Below, piece after piece: positions 33,225-45,824 of a stretch of DNA of 64,000 nucleotides (its first letter is position 1; each line of letters opens with the position of its first letter). The translations under genes were made by a program, and so were the position numbers. The stretch comes from Flaccisagitta enflata (taxonomy: Eukaryota > Chaetognatha > Sagittoidea > Aphragmophora), in contig OZ231128.1 of the NCBI GenBank assembly GCA_965153355.1, forward strand, positions 22,754,001-22,818,000, given 5' to 3'. The notes below the pieces were generated by a model that worked only from the letters and a program-made list of their open reading frames with translations, ran no database searches and was not told the origin of the DNA.

Positions 33225-33450
33225 CAATATGTGGTCAGCGATACCCATTGCCCTGCTTTACACGATTGTGAATTGGAGTGAGAGGAAGCAGGGCAGCGGC
33301 CCCGAAGGGGACAAAGTCCTGTAGAACACAGGGGGACTTTCGTTCGTCATTCTGTCCATCCGTCCGTCCATCCGTCTGTCCCTCCGTTCCCCCCAGGCCC
33401 TCTCAGGCCTGAAATCTGCCTTCTCAGGCCTGAAATCCACCCTGGATGGG
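33225..33450 (+). mobile_element. foldback element D, left module and short core
   Basis: GTGGTCAGCGATACCCATTG, a CCCTGC...GCAGGG stem, CGGCCCCGAAGGGGACA, GTCCTGTAGAACACAGGGGG, CCGTCCGTCC, then two to three GGCCTGAAATCTGCCTTCTC units. No right module is present. Confidence 0.65.
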
Positions 33451-33519
33451 TAGGGGCGGAAAGGCGCGTTTTCACACTTTCCAACTCAAACACCACGGAC
33501 AAATGGACGGACCAATGCA

Positions 33520-34060
33520 CTATGGTCTGAGAGCACACCACCTCAGGACAAGAAAAATTACGGCAGCACTTTGGACCTATAACATGGGCAAAAACTGGTA
33601 CAGTTGCTTACTGAAAGCAAGAAAATATATGGTTTTACCTCCACCCTAGCTCATCCAAAATCAAATGTTGCAAAAAATGTTTTTTTGGTTTCATTTGTTA
33701 CTTTTCTAGACTTCAAAAATGATACTAAGAATATAGGGAAGACACAAACTTTTTGGAAAAGCTTCAGGGTGGACTGAAGACGACTTGTGTAAAATTTGGT
33801 AACCTTGCTCCCAGATTTGAAGGACCTATAAAAAAAACCCGCAAATTTCCAAACTAAAATAAAAAAGTTTTTGTCAATTTTTGCGCCTTCAAAATAGTGA
33901 ACCTAATGACTTCCTGAGTAAAGAAATATCCTTAGATGAATCAGGGCGGGGGTAAAACCCTATATAGATGTGATCTAAACATACTATGGGACATACGTAT
34001 ACCATAGCTAACATTCCTAGGTACTGCCTTATAGTTTTGTTTTGGTATGATATGCTCACG
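33520..34060 (+). repeat. dispersed repeat P, copy 1 (uninterrupted)
   Basis: Shares with 39,385-40,380 and (inverted) 45,825-46,715 the order GGTAACCTTGCTCCCAGATTT, TGACTTCCTGAGTAAAG, TTAGATGAATCAGGGCGG, TAGATGTGATCTAAACATAC, GTATACCATAGC and GGTATGATATGCTC. Both sites where MITEs interrupt the other copies are empty here (TA at 34,005-34,006 for one). Non-coding. Confidence 0.78.
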
Positions 34061-34069
34061 GATCATTGT

Positions 34070-34445
34070 GCAATGGACGGACCGACGAAACAACAGACAG
34101 ACGGTTCGACGGACAGACAAAGCCTCTCATAGAGTTTCTAGTCCACAACTAAAAAGAAATTGCAGTTTTTTTGAAAAAAAGTCGCAGGAACGAAGTTTCC
34201 TTCGGCTTTTTGAAACCTGCAGAGCATTTTGGATTTCCCTTTTTCTTATGAGGCGTTTGGGATAGTTGATAAGCTTTGAGGGCCAAACGGGACTACACAT
34301 GAAATTAACAGCTATAAAAGAGCTAATCATCCTCTTTCAGATGGCGCCAAGCACAATTCTGTGCGATCGATAATTTTGGAGTTATAATTTTTTGAATCTT
34401 TTTTTTATTATCTGCATTCGCATTTTTTGAGGAAGATCAATATTT
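34070..34445 (+). repeat. HT tail followed by dispersed repeat Q, copy 2
   Basis: 34,075-34,155 is an HT tail (GGACCGACGAAACAAC, CCTCTCATAGAG, CCACAACTAAAAAG). 34,160-34,440 is repeat Q: CTTTCAGATGGCGCCAAGCA, AATTCTGTGCGATCGATAAT and TTTGGAGTTATAATTTTTTG. Confidence 0.7.
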
Positions 34446-34563
34446 TTCTTTGATCCTTATTTTGGGCCCTCTGTAACCTGAAAGATAAGTCAACATGTTG
34501 CGCATATTGATTCTGACTTTTATGACGCTAGCTTTTATCCTGCTTGCTCAAGGTTTTTACTGA

Positions 34564-34601
<38 letters not shown>

Positions 34602-34999
34602 TTACGACTTTTTTCCTACGACGATTAGCCGCCTTTATTGGTAAAATCATTTGCTCTAACGGAAAAACAATAAAAACAAGGTCATTAGACCTAAGTCGCG
34701 TCCTTTGGACCTTTGACCTTTGACCTCTGAATTAACCAGCGTGTTCTTATTGATACCCTAAAACCTTTAGGATGTCTTTAAAGCGTTTGAAACACTTTTA
34801 GAAAAAAACTTTGAGACGGACCAACCAACTGACCGACCGATGGACAAAAAAGTGGCTTATAGAGTCGCGTACACTAGTGCCCCCATCCTTAGGGCGCTTT
34901 TAGAAAAAAGTGAAAAATTCAAGATTTTTTGCATGATTTTTAATAAAAAAAATATTCAGGTTGGTTCAACTTATTTTCAGATAGCATATTGTTATTCCT
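34446..34999. other. non-coding, repeat fragments
   Basis: A (CT)n tract at 34,566-34,598. 34,597-34,645 (CGACTTTTTTCCTACGACGA...CCGCCTTTATTGGTA) is the inverse of 26,738-26,785. HT tail at 34,815-34,875. No gene. Confidence 0.5.
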
Positions 35000-35166
35000 G
35001 ATGAAATTCCCTTTAATTTGATAGGTCGCACTATAGGGTTTTGAAAAGGAATAAAAAGTTTATTTTTTGTGCTACCGTTCCAAAAATCATAACGGTGGCC
35101 TAAAATATGCAAAATCTATTTATTTTTAAAACCCTATAGTGCGACCTATCAAATAAAAGGGAATTT
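35000..35166. repeat. inverted repeat with ~42-bp arms
   Basis: AATTCCCTTTAATTTGATAG-GTCGCACTATAGGGTTTT is mirrored at 35,125-35,165 as AAAACCCTATAGTGCGACC and so on. The loop is about 85 bp and AT-rich. Probably a small foldback element. Confidence 0.82.
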
Positions 35167-35352
35167 TGCCAGGATTAACTTAAGCATAGGAATGACTGGA
35201 GTATGATAAAGATAGCATTTTTCTATTGGGTTTGATAGAACATGGTAATACTCTGCAGTCAAGAAATGTGCAACAAAATGACATTATGACAGATAATACA
35301 GATAACAGATTATACAGATAACAGATTATACAAAACAGACATTGTCATCGGT

Positions 35353-36474
<1,122 letters not shown>

Positions 36475-36546
36475 GACATTTTTTTTTCAACGCCATTAGT
36501 TAAATGCCGCGGTCCTCCGCCTCCTTCACTAAAAACTTCGGCTTTA

Positions 36547-37520
36547 ACTATGGCAAAAAAAAAAACCGAACAGTTACTTCTTTTGCTCATAAATCCTTTG
36601 AAAATTCACCCAGTATGCTGAAATTTTTACTGAAGTTACTTTTTTGTATCATTAAGCATCACTGAAAAAATCAATGACCTGCTCTAAATAGTTTGAGAAT
36701 TATAGATTTTTAAAAAGTGCTTGTCAGAAGATAAGAAATTCAATGTACACACATAAGAATTTACTAAGAAGGAAAAAACAAACTTAAAAAAACCATACTA
36801 AATCTAGTCCGATTTTGATGAAATTTGAAGTGGAAGTAGACCACATTGTTAGCAGGCTGTGATAAAAATTTCATTACAAAACTCCGATTATTTTAGCAGA
36901 AACAGCAAGTTTTCTAAAACTTTTTTTGTGGTTTTTAGAATGAAGTAAATGAAGATGAAATCTGAAATATAAACTGATGCTAAGGCCAGAGTTTTTTACC
37001 AATTATCATAATTTTTTAAGTGGGAACTTTTGTACGTATGATTCATCTCCAGTAAAATTTTTGTGAATATTGAAGCATTTTTAGTCCCCCAAATTGCAGA
37101 AATATTCTAACAGGTAGCAGAATAATTCTTATCCTGAGCAAGCTTACAATCAACCAATATCTACCCCACTAGACTTTATCTGAGTAGATGCGAATTTTGC
37201 CTAGTATTAGTAAATATTACCATCAGACTACAGTTCAAAAATCATGACAAAACTCCCAAAACTTTTTGCACAATGCCAATTTTACTAAAAATGGTATTAT
37301 TTTGATTTAGGATAAACATCATCTCTGGCAGTCCAAAAAAGAAGTGACTTCAGTAAAAACGTGATAACGGCTAAAGTTTTCAACGGATTTTGATGAAATT
37401 TTTTTCAGACATAGTCCATATACTGGTTATCATTCACTGTAAATTTAAGGCAAATTGGTCAACATCTTCATACTTTTTTGCTCTCTCAAAAGTTGTTCGG
37501 TTTTTTTTTTTTGCCATAGT
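36547..37520. mobile_element. 974-bp MITE with TA duplication inside the MYND gene
   Basis: Ends ACTATGGCAAAAAAAAAAAC (continuing CGAAC) at the left and its inverse at the right. TA flanks both (36,545-36,546 and 37,521-37,522). The interior is AT-rich without ORFs and contains CCGATTTTGATGAAATTTG (36,818) and CGGATTTTGATGAAATTTTT (37,383). Removing it with one TA keeps the minus-strand frame open for about 25 further codons, up to the A9 frameshift. Confidence 0.88.
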
Positions 37521-37522
37521 TA

Positions 37523-38510
37523 CGCACCGCGTCCAAGATACTTTCAACGCTGGCCTTCATATGGTCCAGCGTAACCAGATATTCGGCGCAACATTGGGCG
37601 AAGTGTGCTCTCGCCTCCTCGCCCGATTGCGTTAATATCAGCTCCTGAACCGGGTCAGAAAGGCGTATAGTGACGGATTTCTGATCGATCGCGTGTTGGA
37701 GGCAACCTTTCAGCTTTTTCCGGTATGAGTTTTCGGTTTTCGCTAGTTTCTTTACACCTAGACTTATTCGGTGTCTTTCTAAAAAAATCACACGTCGATT
37801 CGAATTCGCAAAGTCGTTGTTCCACCTCGTCCATCACCATGTGCGCGTCTTGAATCACTTGTTTGACTCTGCCGTCTAGGCACTCGAGCTCGTGGCATTT
37901 CTTTTCATTTTCACCGCAATTCTTTGTAATATTTGCACACGATAAGAAGCGCTCTATCTCCTCGAGGTCAAATTCCTTCTTTCTTAGGTTAGCCACGGTT
38001 CCCTTGTCCAGCAGCTTGACGCTCATAGCGGCGAAAAATGCTTGCATCGCTGTAGAATTCAAGATGACGTGTATGCCCGTGTACTTGTGTTTTAGCCGCT
38101 GTATCATGACGTTGAAGTAAAGAGTTTTGAATTTTGGCTCGTAGTCTCCTGTACTTTTACAATTCCGTCCTTCTTTTCCACCGCCTTTTATGCGTTGTCC
38201 AGATCCTGCACCTTCATCGTCATTGTCATCGAGAAACACTCCGTCCTCTCCGTTGGTGCCATAACGTATTTTGATGTCCTCCGGTTTAGTTTCACGTTGA
38301 GACCATTTGTCCAATTGAACTCCAAGAGCGAGACAATCTTGCTCCAGATTCTTTAAACATTTCCTGCGATCTATCAATCGTTGTACATGCTCCGCACATA
38401 TAACGCAAGGTGGTATGTTTTGCGTCGTGATTTTTTCCTTTAGTAGGCGAAGATGTTTGTCATATTTTTCTATGTTTTTAAAAAAACTCATTGTAAACTG
38501 GTATGTCGTC
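37523..38510 (-). CDS. MYND gene, central part (exon 2), one frameshift
   Basis: The frame reads MSFFKNIEKYDKHLRLLKEK from 38,491 and six codons upstream to the splice site at 38,510. It has C-x2-C (CVICAEH), helical Lys/Leu-rich segments and an Asp/Gly linker (DDNDDEGAGSG). It remains convincing to about 37,790, then a run of 7 T (complement of 37,781-37,787) shifts it. With 6 T it continues as FLERHRISLGVKKL and then AHFAQCCAEYLVTLDHMKAS to the MITE at 37,521. I do not recognise the family. Composition and the balanced Glu/Lys helices look like real protein, not chance ORF. Confidence 0.7.
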
Positions 38511-38608
38511 CTACAGACGTTCAGCGCGGTATTGGGGAGATAGAAAAGAAATTGTATGCTTCAAAGATTGGGGCGGTGCCCGAGTTTTGTTGTTGTTTTT
38601 TGTTGTAC
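38511..38608 (-). other. predicted 98-bp intron
   Basis: Donor AG|GTACAA at 38,608 and acceptor CTGTAG|GACGAC ending at 38,511, preceded by a pyrimidine stretch TTTCTTTTCTATCTCCCC. Splicing joins a frame ending ...FLAISSTR to TTYQFTMSFFKN with the codon AG|G intact. Unspliced, the upstream frame stops at 38,521. Confidence 0.6.
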
Positions 38609-38745
38609 CTAGTCGATGAAATCGCGAGGAAGTAATTTCCCGTCCAATCTGAAGCGAGAAAATAGGATTTGTTGGGAGGAACAGAGGGGAGATATGGATA
38701 ATGGAGATTTGTAACAAACTTATAAGTGCCACCTTCTCGATTCAT
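38609..38745 (-). CDS. MYND gene, candidate first coding exon
   Basis: Start at ATG 38,745, the first ATG after an in-frame stop near 38,835. The 45 codons read MNREGGTYKFVTNLHYPYLP and then PNKSYFLASDWTGNYFLAIS, ending at the predicted donor. The open frame extends upstream to about 38,823 without an ATG (GQKCGIFIKKLEQ), so a further 5' exon is possible. Not recognised as a known domain. Confidence 0.5.
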
Positions 38746-38896
38746 TTGCTCCAGCTTTTTAATAAAGATTCCACATTTTTGTCCTCTTCCTCCTCCGTTT
38801 CCATCGATCGATAGGCGAGTCACCCATTCAACTATTCACACAATTGCCGAGAGAACTGACCGCTGGACATATGGCCAAAAGCGACCGTCGCTTTTT

Positions 38897-39004
38897 GATA
38901 TATTCGTCACGTGATTGGAGATATATTCGTCACGTGATTGGAGACATGATTGTCATTCTCACATGTGACATGTTAGTTTGGTAGTTGGATTGGATTGGAT
39001 TGGC
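38897..39004 (-). promoter_or_regulatory. candidate promoter: two CCAAT/E-box repeats plus CCAAT cluster
   Basis: On the minus strand the word CTCCAATCACGTGACGAATA occurs twice in tandem (38,897-38,943). It combines a CCAAT box with CACGTGAC, the core bound by USF/TFE/MYC-type bHLH factors. 38,984-39,003 adds three to four CCAAT words in GGATTGGATTGG. It lies about 150-260 bp upstream of the candidate start codon at 38,745. Confidence 0.55.
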
Positions 39005-39384
39005 TCAATACTCAATACACCTCTTTTTTTCTAAAAGCACGCGCTTTTTTCAGCTGAGGCGGAGCGTACTTAGCAAAATGTAATTTTTGAGGCTAAAATG
39101 TGCTTAAGTGCATGCTTATCATAAATCGAGGTGAAATATTAAGACTATAATGTATTTTAAATAGATTACAGAACTGAATATACTTTACAATAAAGAACAT
39201 AGAAAAGTTTTATATTGAATACCGTTAAAATACATTTGGTAAATCTTTTAGCCCTTCTTTAGATTTTGTTACAGATATGAATGTTTTGAACAAAAGTATC
39301 TGTATTCAATGGCATCTACGTACAATAGTATCAATATACAATAATGTGGAGCATTGTTTTCCTGAAGATTTGGCGTCCCTATTC
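39005..39384. other. no feature recognised
   Basis: AT-rich, no frame and no match noted elsewhere. Confidence 0.45.
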
Positions 39385-40380
39385 ATTTTCTAAGTATCAT
39401 TTTTTATGTCTAGAACAGTATCAAATGGAATGACATCATCATTTTTTTCTACCTTTGAATTTGGGCGAAGTGGTCAACATGTGTAAATTTTGGTAATCCT
39501 GCTCCCAGATTTGAGGGGCTTATCAAAATAATCCCATAAATTACTAATCAAAGATGAAAAAAATCTCGTCAATTTGATGACTCCAAAATGTTGAACCTAC
39601 TGACTTCATCAGCAAAAAAAGTCCTTAGATTCATCAGGACGCAGGCAAAACCATGTATAGATGTGATCTACACATACTAAGTGACATTTTTATACCATAA
39701 CCATGGCCAAAAAAAAAAGTAGACGCTCAATGTTTATCATTTAATTGAAAACCAGTCACATTTTTTGCTTGAAATCTATGAGCTTTTTAAAGAGCTTCAA
39801 AAACTCGGCAAATCTAGACCAAGCAGAAATTTTTGACTCAAGTCGTTTAGAAATGACACAAGATTGAAGTTCAACACTCATTTTTCAAAATGCCAAAAAG
39901 AGCAGATTTCATCATCCTTGAACAAGGCACTATTTTACTTACTTTTTCTGTAGAAGGAAGTAATGAAATAAATGGAATAAAATTTAAGGCAAAAATGAAG
40001 TATTTTTAATTCTCTACAAGATGAAACCAAGCAAAATTCTTGATTCCGCTTTGTTAAAAGGCTGTATTAATTCAAAGTTGGATATTCTAAAAACATTTCT
40101 TAACATATTCGAGATTTTTGAGTAGTTGTCTTTAGAATATCATAACTTTCAAATCTTGAAGCTAGAATGTTCAGAAAGAGCTCAAATGAAAGATCTTTCA
40201 AAGCTCTTTAAAACCATCATAGATTTTAAAGGTTTACCATTTTTAATTACCAAGCAATCAACAATCAAAACATTGCGTCTACTTTTTTTTTGCCATGGTT
40301 AGCTGTCATCCCTACGTACTGGCTTATATTTTTGTCCAGTTATGGTATGCTCTCATGCATGGTGGCAAGATGGATGGACA
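39385..40380 (+). repeat. dispersed repeat P, copy 2, interrupted by a MITE
   Basis: Repeat P sequence occupies 39,385-39,699 and 40,300-40,380 (GTATACCATA-type word split by the insertion, then GTACTGGCTTATA and GGTATGCTCTCATG). The middle is a separate element. Confidence 0.8.
39700..40299. mobile_element. 600-bp ACCATGGC-A(n) MITE with TA duplication
   Basis: Ends ACCATGGCCAAAAAAAAAAG (then TAGACGC) and the inverse at the right (GCGTCTAC, T-run, GCCATGGT). TA flanks both (39,698-39,699 and 40,300-40,301). The empty site at 34,005 confirms the insertion boundaries. Interior is non-coding. Confidence 0.92.
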
Positions 40381-40604
40381 GGCGGACAGGCTGCTCAAAT
40401 TTCCGACATTACAATCAAGAGAAAGGTTAGGTAATTAGAGTAGTTAGGTAGGTTATCAAACCTTTGAACCTTCATGCAATGCCATAGGCCCATAGCTAAA
40501 GCAGCGATACTGATAGAATGGTTGTAAGTCAGGTTCCGACGCGAAAACGTTATTGTGATATCTGCGTGAAACGTTAATCTGTCTGATCTTGGCGTGTTTT
40601 TGCA

Positions 40605-40695
40605 CAGGCCTTACAGACATACCAATGGATGGATCAATGGACGACCCGACCGACGGACAGATACTCTTATAGAAATGCGAGGACGCATCTTAAAA
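40605..40695 (+). mobile_element. HT-family tail
   Basis: ACGACCCGACCGACGGACAG, ACTCTTATAGAA, hairpin ATGCG-AGGA-CGCAT, TTAAAAG. The frame at 40,594-40,878 that spans it is low complexity and not called. Confidence 0.65.
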
Positions 40696-41011
40696 GATGA
40701 GTACTTAACCTTCCCGACAAAACAGTTTCTGCCACCGAAAAAAAAGAGTGAGAGAGATGAAAAGAAACAACATGAAAGTGATGTGGACGTGGATGAAAAA
40801 TATGATGAAAGAAAAAAATATTTTTGCAATCATCTCACCTTGGCGCACATGAAAGAGGAGAGCCCGACTCACAACTGAGCAAAACCCATTTCAAGGGAAA
40901 GGAAACACTGTGTGTTTTGTGTGTGTGGGAGGGGGGGGGAGAGAGCGTTGTTTATACGGCGGGAAATTGCGTTTGTTTCTGGGTGGGCAGGTGACTTGGG
41001 GTTACTGTAGA

Positions 41012-41123
<112 letters not shown>

Positions 41124-41204
41124 AAACTGATAGAGACAGACAAACGACTTAGCTTGTAGTGTAACAACTAATACAAAACAAATACGAAACTGGAACAACA
41201 AACC

Positions 41205-41685
41205 CTTTTGGGCAGCGGCCCCAGAGGGCCGATGTCCGGTAGGACACAGGAGGCAAATCCATATGTACGTCCTTCCGTCCATACGTCCGTCCCATCCCCC
41301 CCCGCCTCCTTAGGCCAGAAACCTCAATTCCTATTGAATAACATGGAAAATTGTCAAAAAAACTAAAGAATACAAAAATTCCCATTGAACAATATGCAAA
41401 AAAATTCAGAAATTGGAAAAATGGAAAAATCTCTATTAAATAACATGTAAAATTGACAGAAAATGAAAAAATACAAAAATCCCCATTGAATAACATGGAA
41501 AATATATAAAGATGAAAAAAATGCAAAAATTCCCATCGAATAACATGGAAACTCATTCTCGTGTCCTACAGGACATCCGCCCTTTGGGGCTGCTGCCCTG
41601 CTCACACTCAACTTTCACTTAATCACTCCCAGTAGGGCATCGCGCACCGCTGACCATGTGCGATCCTTGGCTGACTAGTTTAGTC
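41205..41685 (-). mobile_element. foldback element E with ~50-bp core repeats
   Basis: Left: GGGCAGCGGCCCCAGAGGGC, GATGTCCGGTAGGACACAGG. Core: about five units containing CCCATTGAATAACATG(G/T)AAAA. Right: TGTCCTACAGGACATCCGCC, GGGGCTGCTGCCCTGC, then GGGCATCGCGCACCGCTGAC and CCATGTGCGATCCTTGGCTG. The core matches element B, inverted. Confidence 0.75.
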
Positions 41686-42035
41686 GTGTAATGTAGACGT
41701 GACTCTACACTCCGCTTTGTTTGTCCGTTCGTTGGTCGGTCAGTCGGTCACAATTTACTTTTTTTATGTTTTTATATTCTTTGGCCTAACTGCTCCTCTA
41801 GTGACCTCAAATACAGCTCCTGACCACCCGCACGCGACTGGGCACTGTCCACCAGAACACGGAATGAGTTGGCTTAAAATGATCGTCTACAACTCTGATA
41901 GCTTTTGAGTCCTTGTGCTTATTGTACACACTACAATGACCCAAAAACTATCAAAGTGAGAGACGATCATTCTACCTCAACTCATTCAGTGTTTTGGCTG
42001 GTAGTGCTGGGGAAGCCGTCTATCCGGCCTTGTTT
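41683..42035 (-). mobile_element. HT-family element interrupted by a small foldback
   Basis: The outer tail (GTCGTGTAATGTAGACGTGAC) and CGTTCGTTGGTCGGTCAGTC lie at 41,683-41,760. The head (CGCACGCGACTGGGCA... TATCCGGCCTTGTTTTT) is split. The split holds a ~150-bp inverted repeat (41,846-41,999) with arms CCAGAACACGGAATGAGTTG and its complement, and GATCGTCT/AGACGATC. Confidence 0.65.
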
Positions 42036-42236
42036 TTCTTTCGTGCGACTTCACTGCTGAACACGCACAAAAAGAATGATCCGACATTGAGACACCCAAT
42101 TTTGGACACTCTGACAGAAGAAGACAAATAGACTGACTTAGCTGAGAGATAGAGAAAGAATGATGGATACAGCTGCAAAATGAGAAAGAGAGGAAGAAAA
42201 TGGATGAGGGTGAGGGGATAAAATAGAGAGGAGAGG

Positions 42237-42990
<754 letters not shown>

Positions 42991-42994
42991 GAAT

Positions 42995-43076
42995 ATTGCT
43001 CGTTTAGCCATTGCTAGGGATCGTAACTACGTGTGACAGCCCTGTGATGCTCCCTAGTAACCACCAAACGAGCAAT
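42995..43076. repeat. hairpin-forming inverted repeat
   Basis: ATTGCTCGTTT (42,995-43,005) and AAACGAGCAAT (43,066-43,076), with a second inner pair GCTAGGGA/TCCCTAGT. Confidence 0.8.
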
Positions 43077-43292
43077 CAGGGTGTCACAAAATTTTTTGCT
43101 TCCTACGAGCAAAATTTCTCCAACTTCCTACTCCAACTTCCTACTTCCTACTGAAAATGCGTATGATTATCACACGCTAAAACCCTTAATAAGAATACAG
43201 TTGAACCCCACAAAAACTTCATATCAGCTACAGGAGGATTTCTTTTCTTCTTGGGCTGTTACAATGAGGTATAACTGCAGTCACAAATATAC

Positions 43293-44105
43293 AGGATGGT
43301 CAGTGGTTCCCAATGCCCCATAGTTGATGATGATGAGGGAGGCAGCGGCCTTAAAGGAATGATAAAGTTTATGGAAAAAAAGTTCTATTTTTCAGTTGCG
43401 TGCATGCGACTTCACCTTACTCCGTTGGTTTGTTGGTCCATCCCTCCATCCCTCTATATGACCATAACACTTTAAAATTTTTGACTTTTTTGCATGTTTT
43501 AAGGTGAAAAAAAGTTGTTACGGTAAAAATCCCAGCAAGGTCCCATTTCAAAGATCATTTACCGAGATTTCAAAGTCATGGAGTTTCCTTTCATCGTATC
43601 AATATGAAACACTGATACACAAATTTTGTTCCGTATTTTCTTTGGTCATGGTCACTTACCTCTTTACATGATGCATACTTGTAATGCAACCTGCATCTGT
43701 GAATTAAGGACCGTAGGATAAGATGAAAAGGCCGGAGCTCGGATTAGATTCAAAATTGGATGGTAGAAATGTAACTTAACACATGCAAATGAGCCTGTGT
43801 AAAAGCCATTTAGTTTTGGTGCTGGTGTTTTTGGATCCATTGAGTCCGTGACTCCAGCTGTTAACAGTTACGCCTCATTGACAGCTCAAGTTGTCCCAAC
43901 AAAAGTCGATCTCAACTTTAACAAGTTTACAGTTTTAGAAAAAAAAAGTTTCTCTTTGTAAGTTCGTAACAAGACAAGATTGCTTCCGAAAGAAAATGAG
44001 AAGCGAAGGTTGGCGTTAGACTTTACAATTTACACTTGTCTCTAAAATTAAAATGCCAGTTGGCCTGAAGCGAAGAGAGCTAGGAGAGGATTAAGAACAG
44101 GTCGC
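43293..44105. other. no gene; foldback and HT fragments
   Basis: 43,293-43,360 is a foldback relic (GGATGGTCAGTGGTTCCCAA, GGCAGCGGCCTT). 43,388-43,455 is an HT tail (AGTTGCGTGCATGCGACT). The rest is unassigned AT-rich DNA. Confidence 0.5.
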
Positions 44106-44109
44106 TCTA

Positions 44110-44660
44110 GCGTCATTTGGACAGCGGTTCCTGTTGCCCCATTGATGTTATTTATTATTGTGATGTTGAGGTAATGGAGCAGCGGCCCCGGAGGGGCCGA
44201 TGATCTATGATTCCACTTAGGGCTGATCTGAGTCCTGAGAGGCATGATTCAGGTCTACAAGGGCTTATACTATTTGAGTCCTGAGAGACTTTGTTCAGGT
44301 CTGCAAGGGCCCATTTTAGGCTTAGGAGGGCTTAGGAGGGCTTAGGAGGCCTGAGAAGGTTGAGCTCTGAGAGGCTTGATTCAGGTCTGCGAGCACTGAT
44401 TTTAGGCTTAGGAGGGCTAATCTTAGTCCTGAATGAGCTAATTTCAGGCTTGTGAGGGCTGATTTGAGGCTTAGGAGGGCTAATTTGAGGCCTGAGAAAG
44501 CTGATTTCAGGCCTGAGAAGGCTGATTTGAGGGCTGAGGGGGCTAATTTGAGGCCTGATAGGGCTGATTTCAGGCCCAACTAGTCATACAAGGATGGCAC
44601 ATGGTCAGCGGTAACGGATGCCCTGCTGGGAGTGATCCAGTGAAGAAGTGGGGTGAGAGC
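44110..44660 (-). mobile_element. foldback element F with 20-bp core repeats
   Basis: Left: GCGGTTCCTGTTGCCCC, GCAGCGGCCCCGGAGGGGCC, GATGATCTATGATTCCAC. Core: about 15 units of GGCTGATTTGAGGCCTGAGA type. Right: CAACTAGTCATACAAGGATG, GCACATGGTCAGCGGTAACG and GATGCCCTGCTGGGAGTGAT. Confidence 0.75.
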
Positions 44661-44671
44661 AGACCACGTCA

Positions 44672-44674
<3 letters not shown>

Positions 44675-44753
<79 letters not shown>

Positions 44754-44811
44754 AACAAACAAACAAACAAACATACCATGGGTGGACACTTGACAGACCG
44801 ACACACAGACG

Positions 44812-44865
<54 letters not shown>

Positions 44866-44868
44866 GAC

Positions 44869-44917
<49 letters not shown>

Positions 44918-44935
44918 GAAATACAAAGATAGAGA
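44675..44935. repeat. (AC)n, (AAAC)n, (GA)n and (ACAG)n microsatellites
   Basis: AC at 44,675-44,749, AAAC to 44,771, GA at 44,815-44,857, ACAG at 44,877-44,917. Confidence 0.97.
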
Positions 44936-45044
44936 GAGAAGTAAAAGATTCTGTAAATGGATCTGGTAAGGAAAACACTCAATCACGAATGGCTTAGCAA
45001 AGGCGACTGGGACAAATGTTGTAAAAATTTGCCATTCCAGTGGG

Positions 45045-45815
45045 AGACTGCTGGTGAAAGTGATAATCGTGGGAAGCTGTTAGTAAAACTGATGATAAGA
45101 GTATAAGGCTGCTGCTGAAAGTGATAATCATGGGAAGCTGTTAGTAAACTGATAATAAGAGTATAAGGCTGCTGCTGAAAGTGATAATCATGGGAAGCTG
45201 TTAGTGAAACTGATAATAAGAGTATAAGGCTGCTGGTGAAAGTGATAATCGTGGGAAGCTGTTAGTAAAACTGATGATAAGAGTATAAGGCTGCTGGTGA
45301 AAGTGATAATTGTTGAAAGCTGTTAGTGAAACTGATAATAAGAGTATAAGGCTGCTGGTGAAAGTGATAATCGTGGGAAGCTGTTAGTAAAACTGATGAT
45401 AAGAGTATAAGGCTGCTGGTGAAAGTGATAATCGTGGGAAGCTGTTAGTAAAACTGATAATAAGAGTATAAGGCTGCTGGTGAAAGTGATAATTGTGGGA
45501 AGCTGTTAGTGAAACTGATAATAAGAGTATAAGGCTGCTGGTGAAAGTGATAATCGTGGGAAGCTGTTAGTAAAACTGAAGATAAGAGTATAAGGCTGCT
45601 GGTGAAAGTGATAATTGTGGAAAGCTGTTAGTAAAACTGATAATAAGAGTATAAGGCTGCTAATGAAAGTGATAATCGTGGGAAGCTGTTAGTAAAACTG
45701 ATAATACGACTAAGAGTATGAGGCTGCCGGTGAAAGTGATAATAGTGGGAAGCTGTTAGTAAAACTGATAATAAGAGTATAGGGCTGCTGGTGAAAGTGA
45801 TAATAGTGGGACGCC
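45045..45815. repeat. 60-61-bp minisatellite, about 12-13 units
   Basis: Each unit contains GTGATAATCGTGGGAAGCTG, TTAGTAAAACTGATAATAAG and AGTATAAGGCTGCTGGTGAA. Units differ at a few positions (CGTG/CATG/TGTG/AGTG; GATGAT/GATAAT). One isolated degenerate unit is at 46,960-47,015. Confidence 0.95.
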
Positions 45816-45824
45816 GACACACTG

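Noticed and set aside
45045-45815. 60-bp array as a CRISPR array
   Set aside because: The whole 60-bp unit repeats with no unique spacers, and nothing else in the window suggests a prokaryote.
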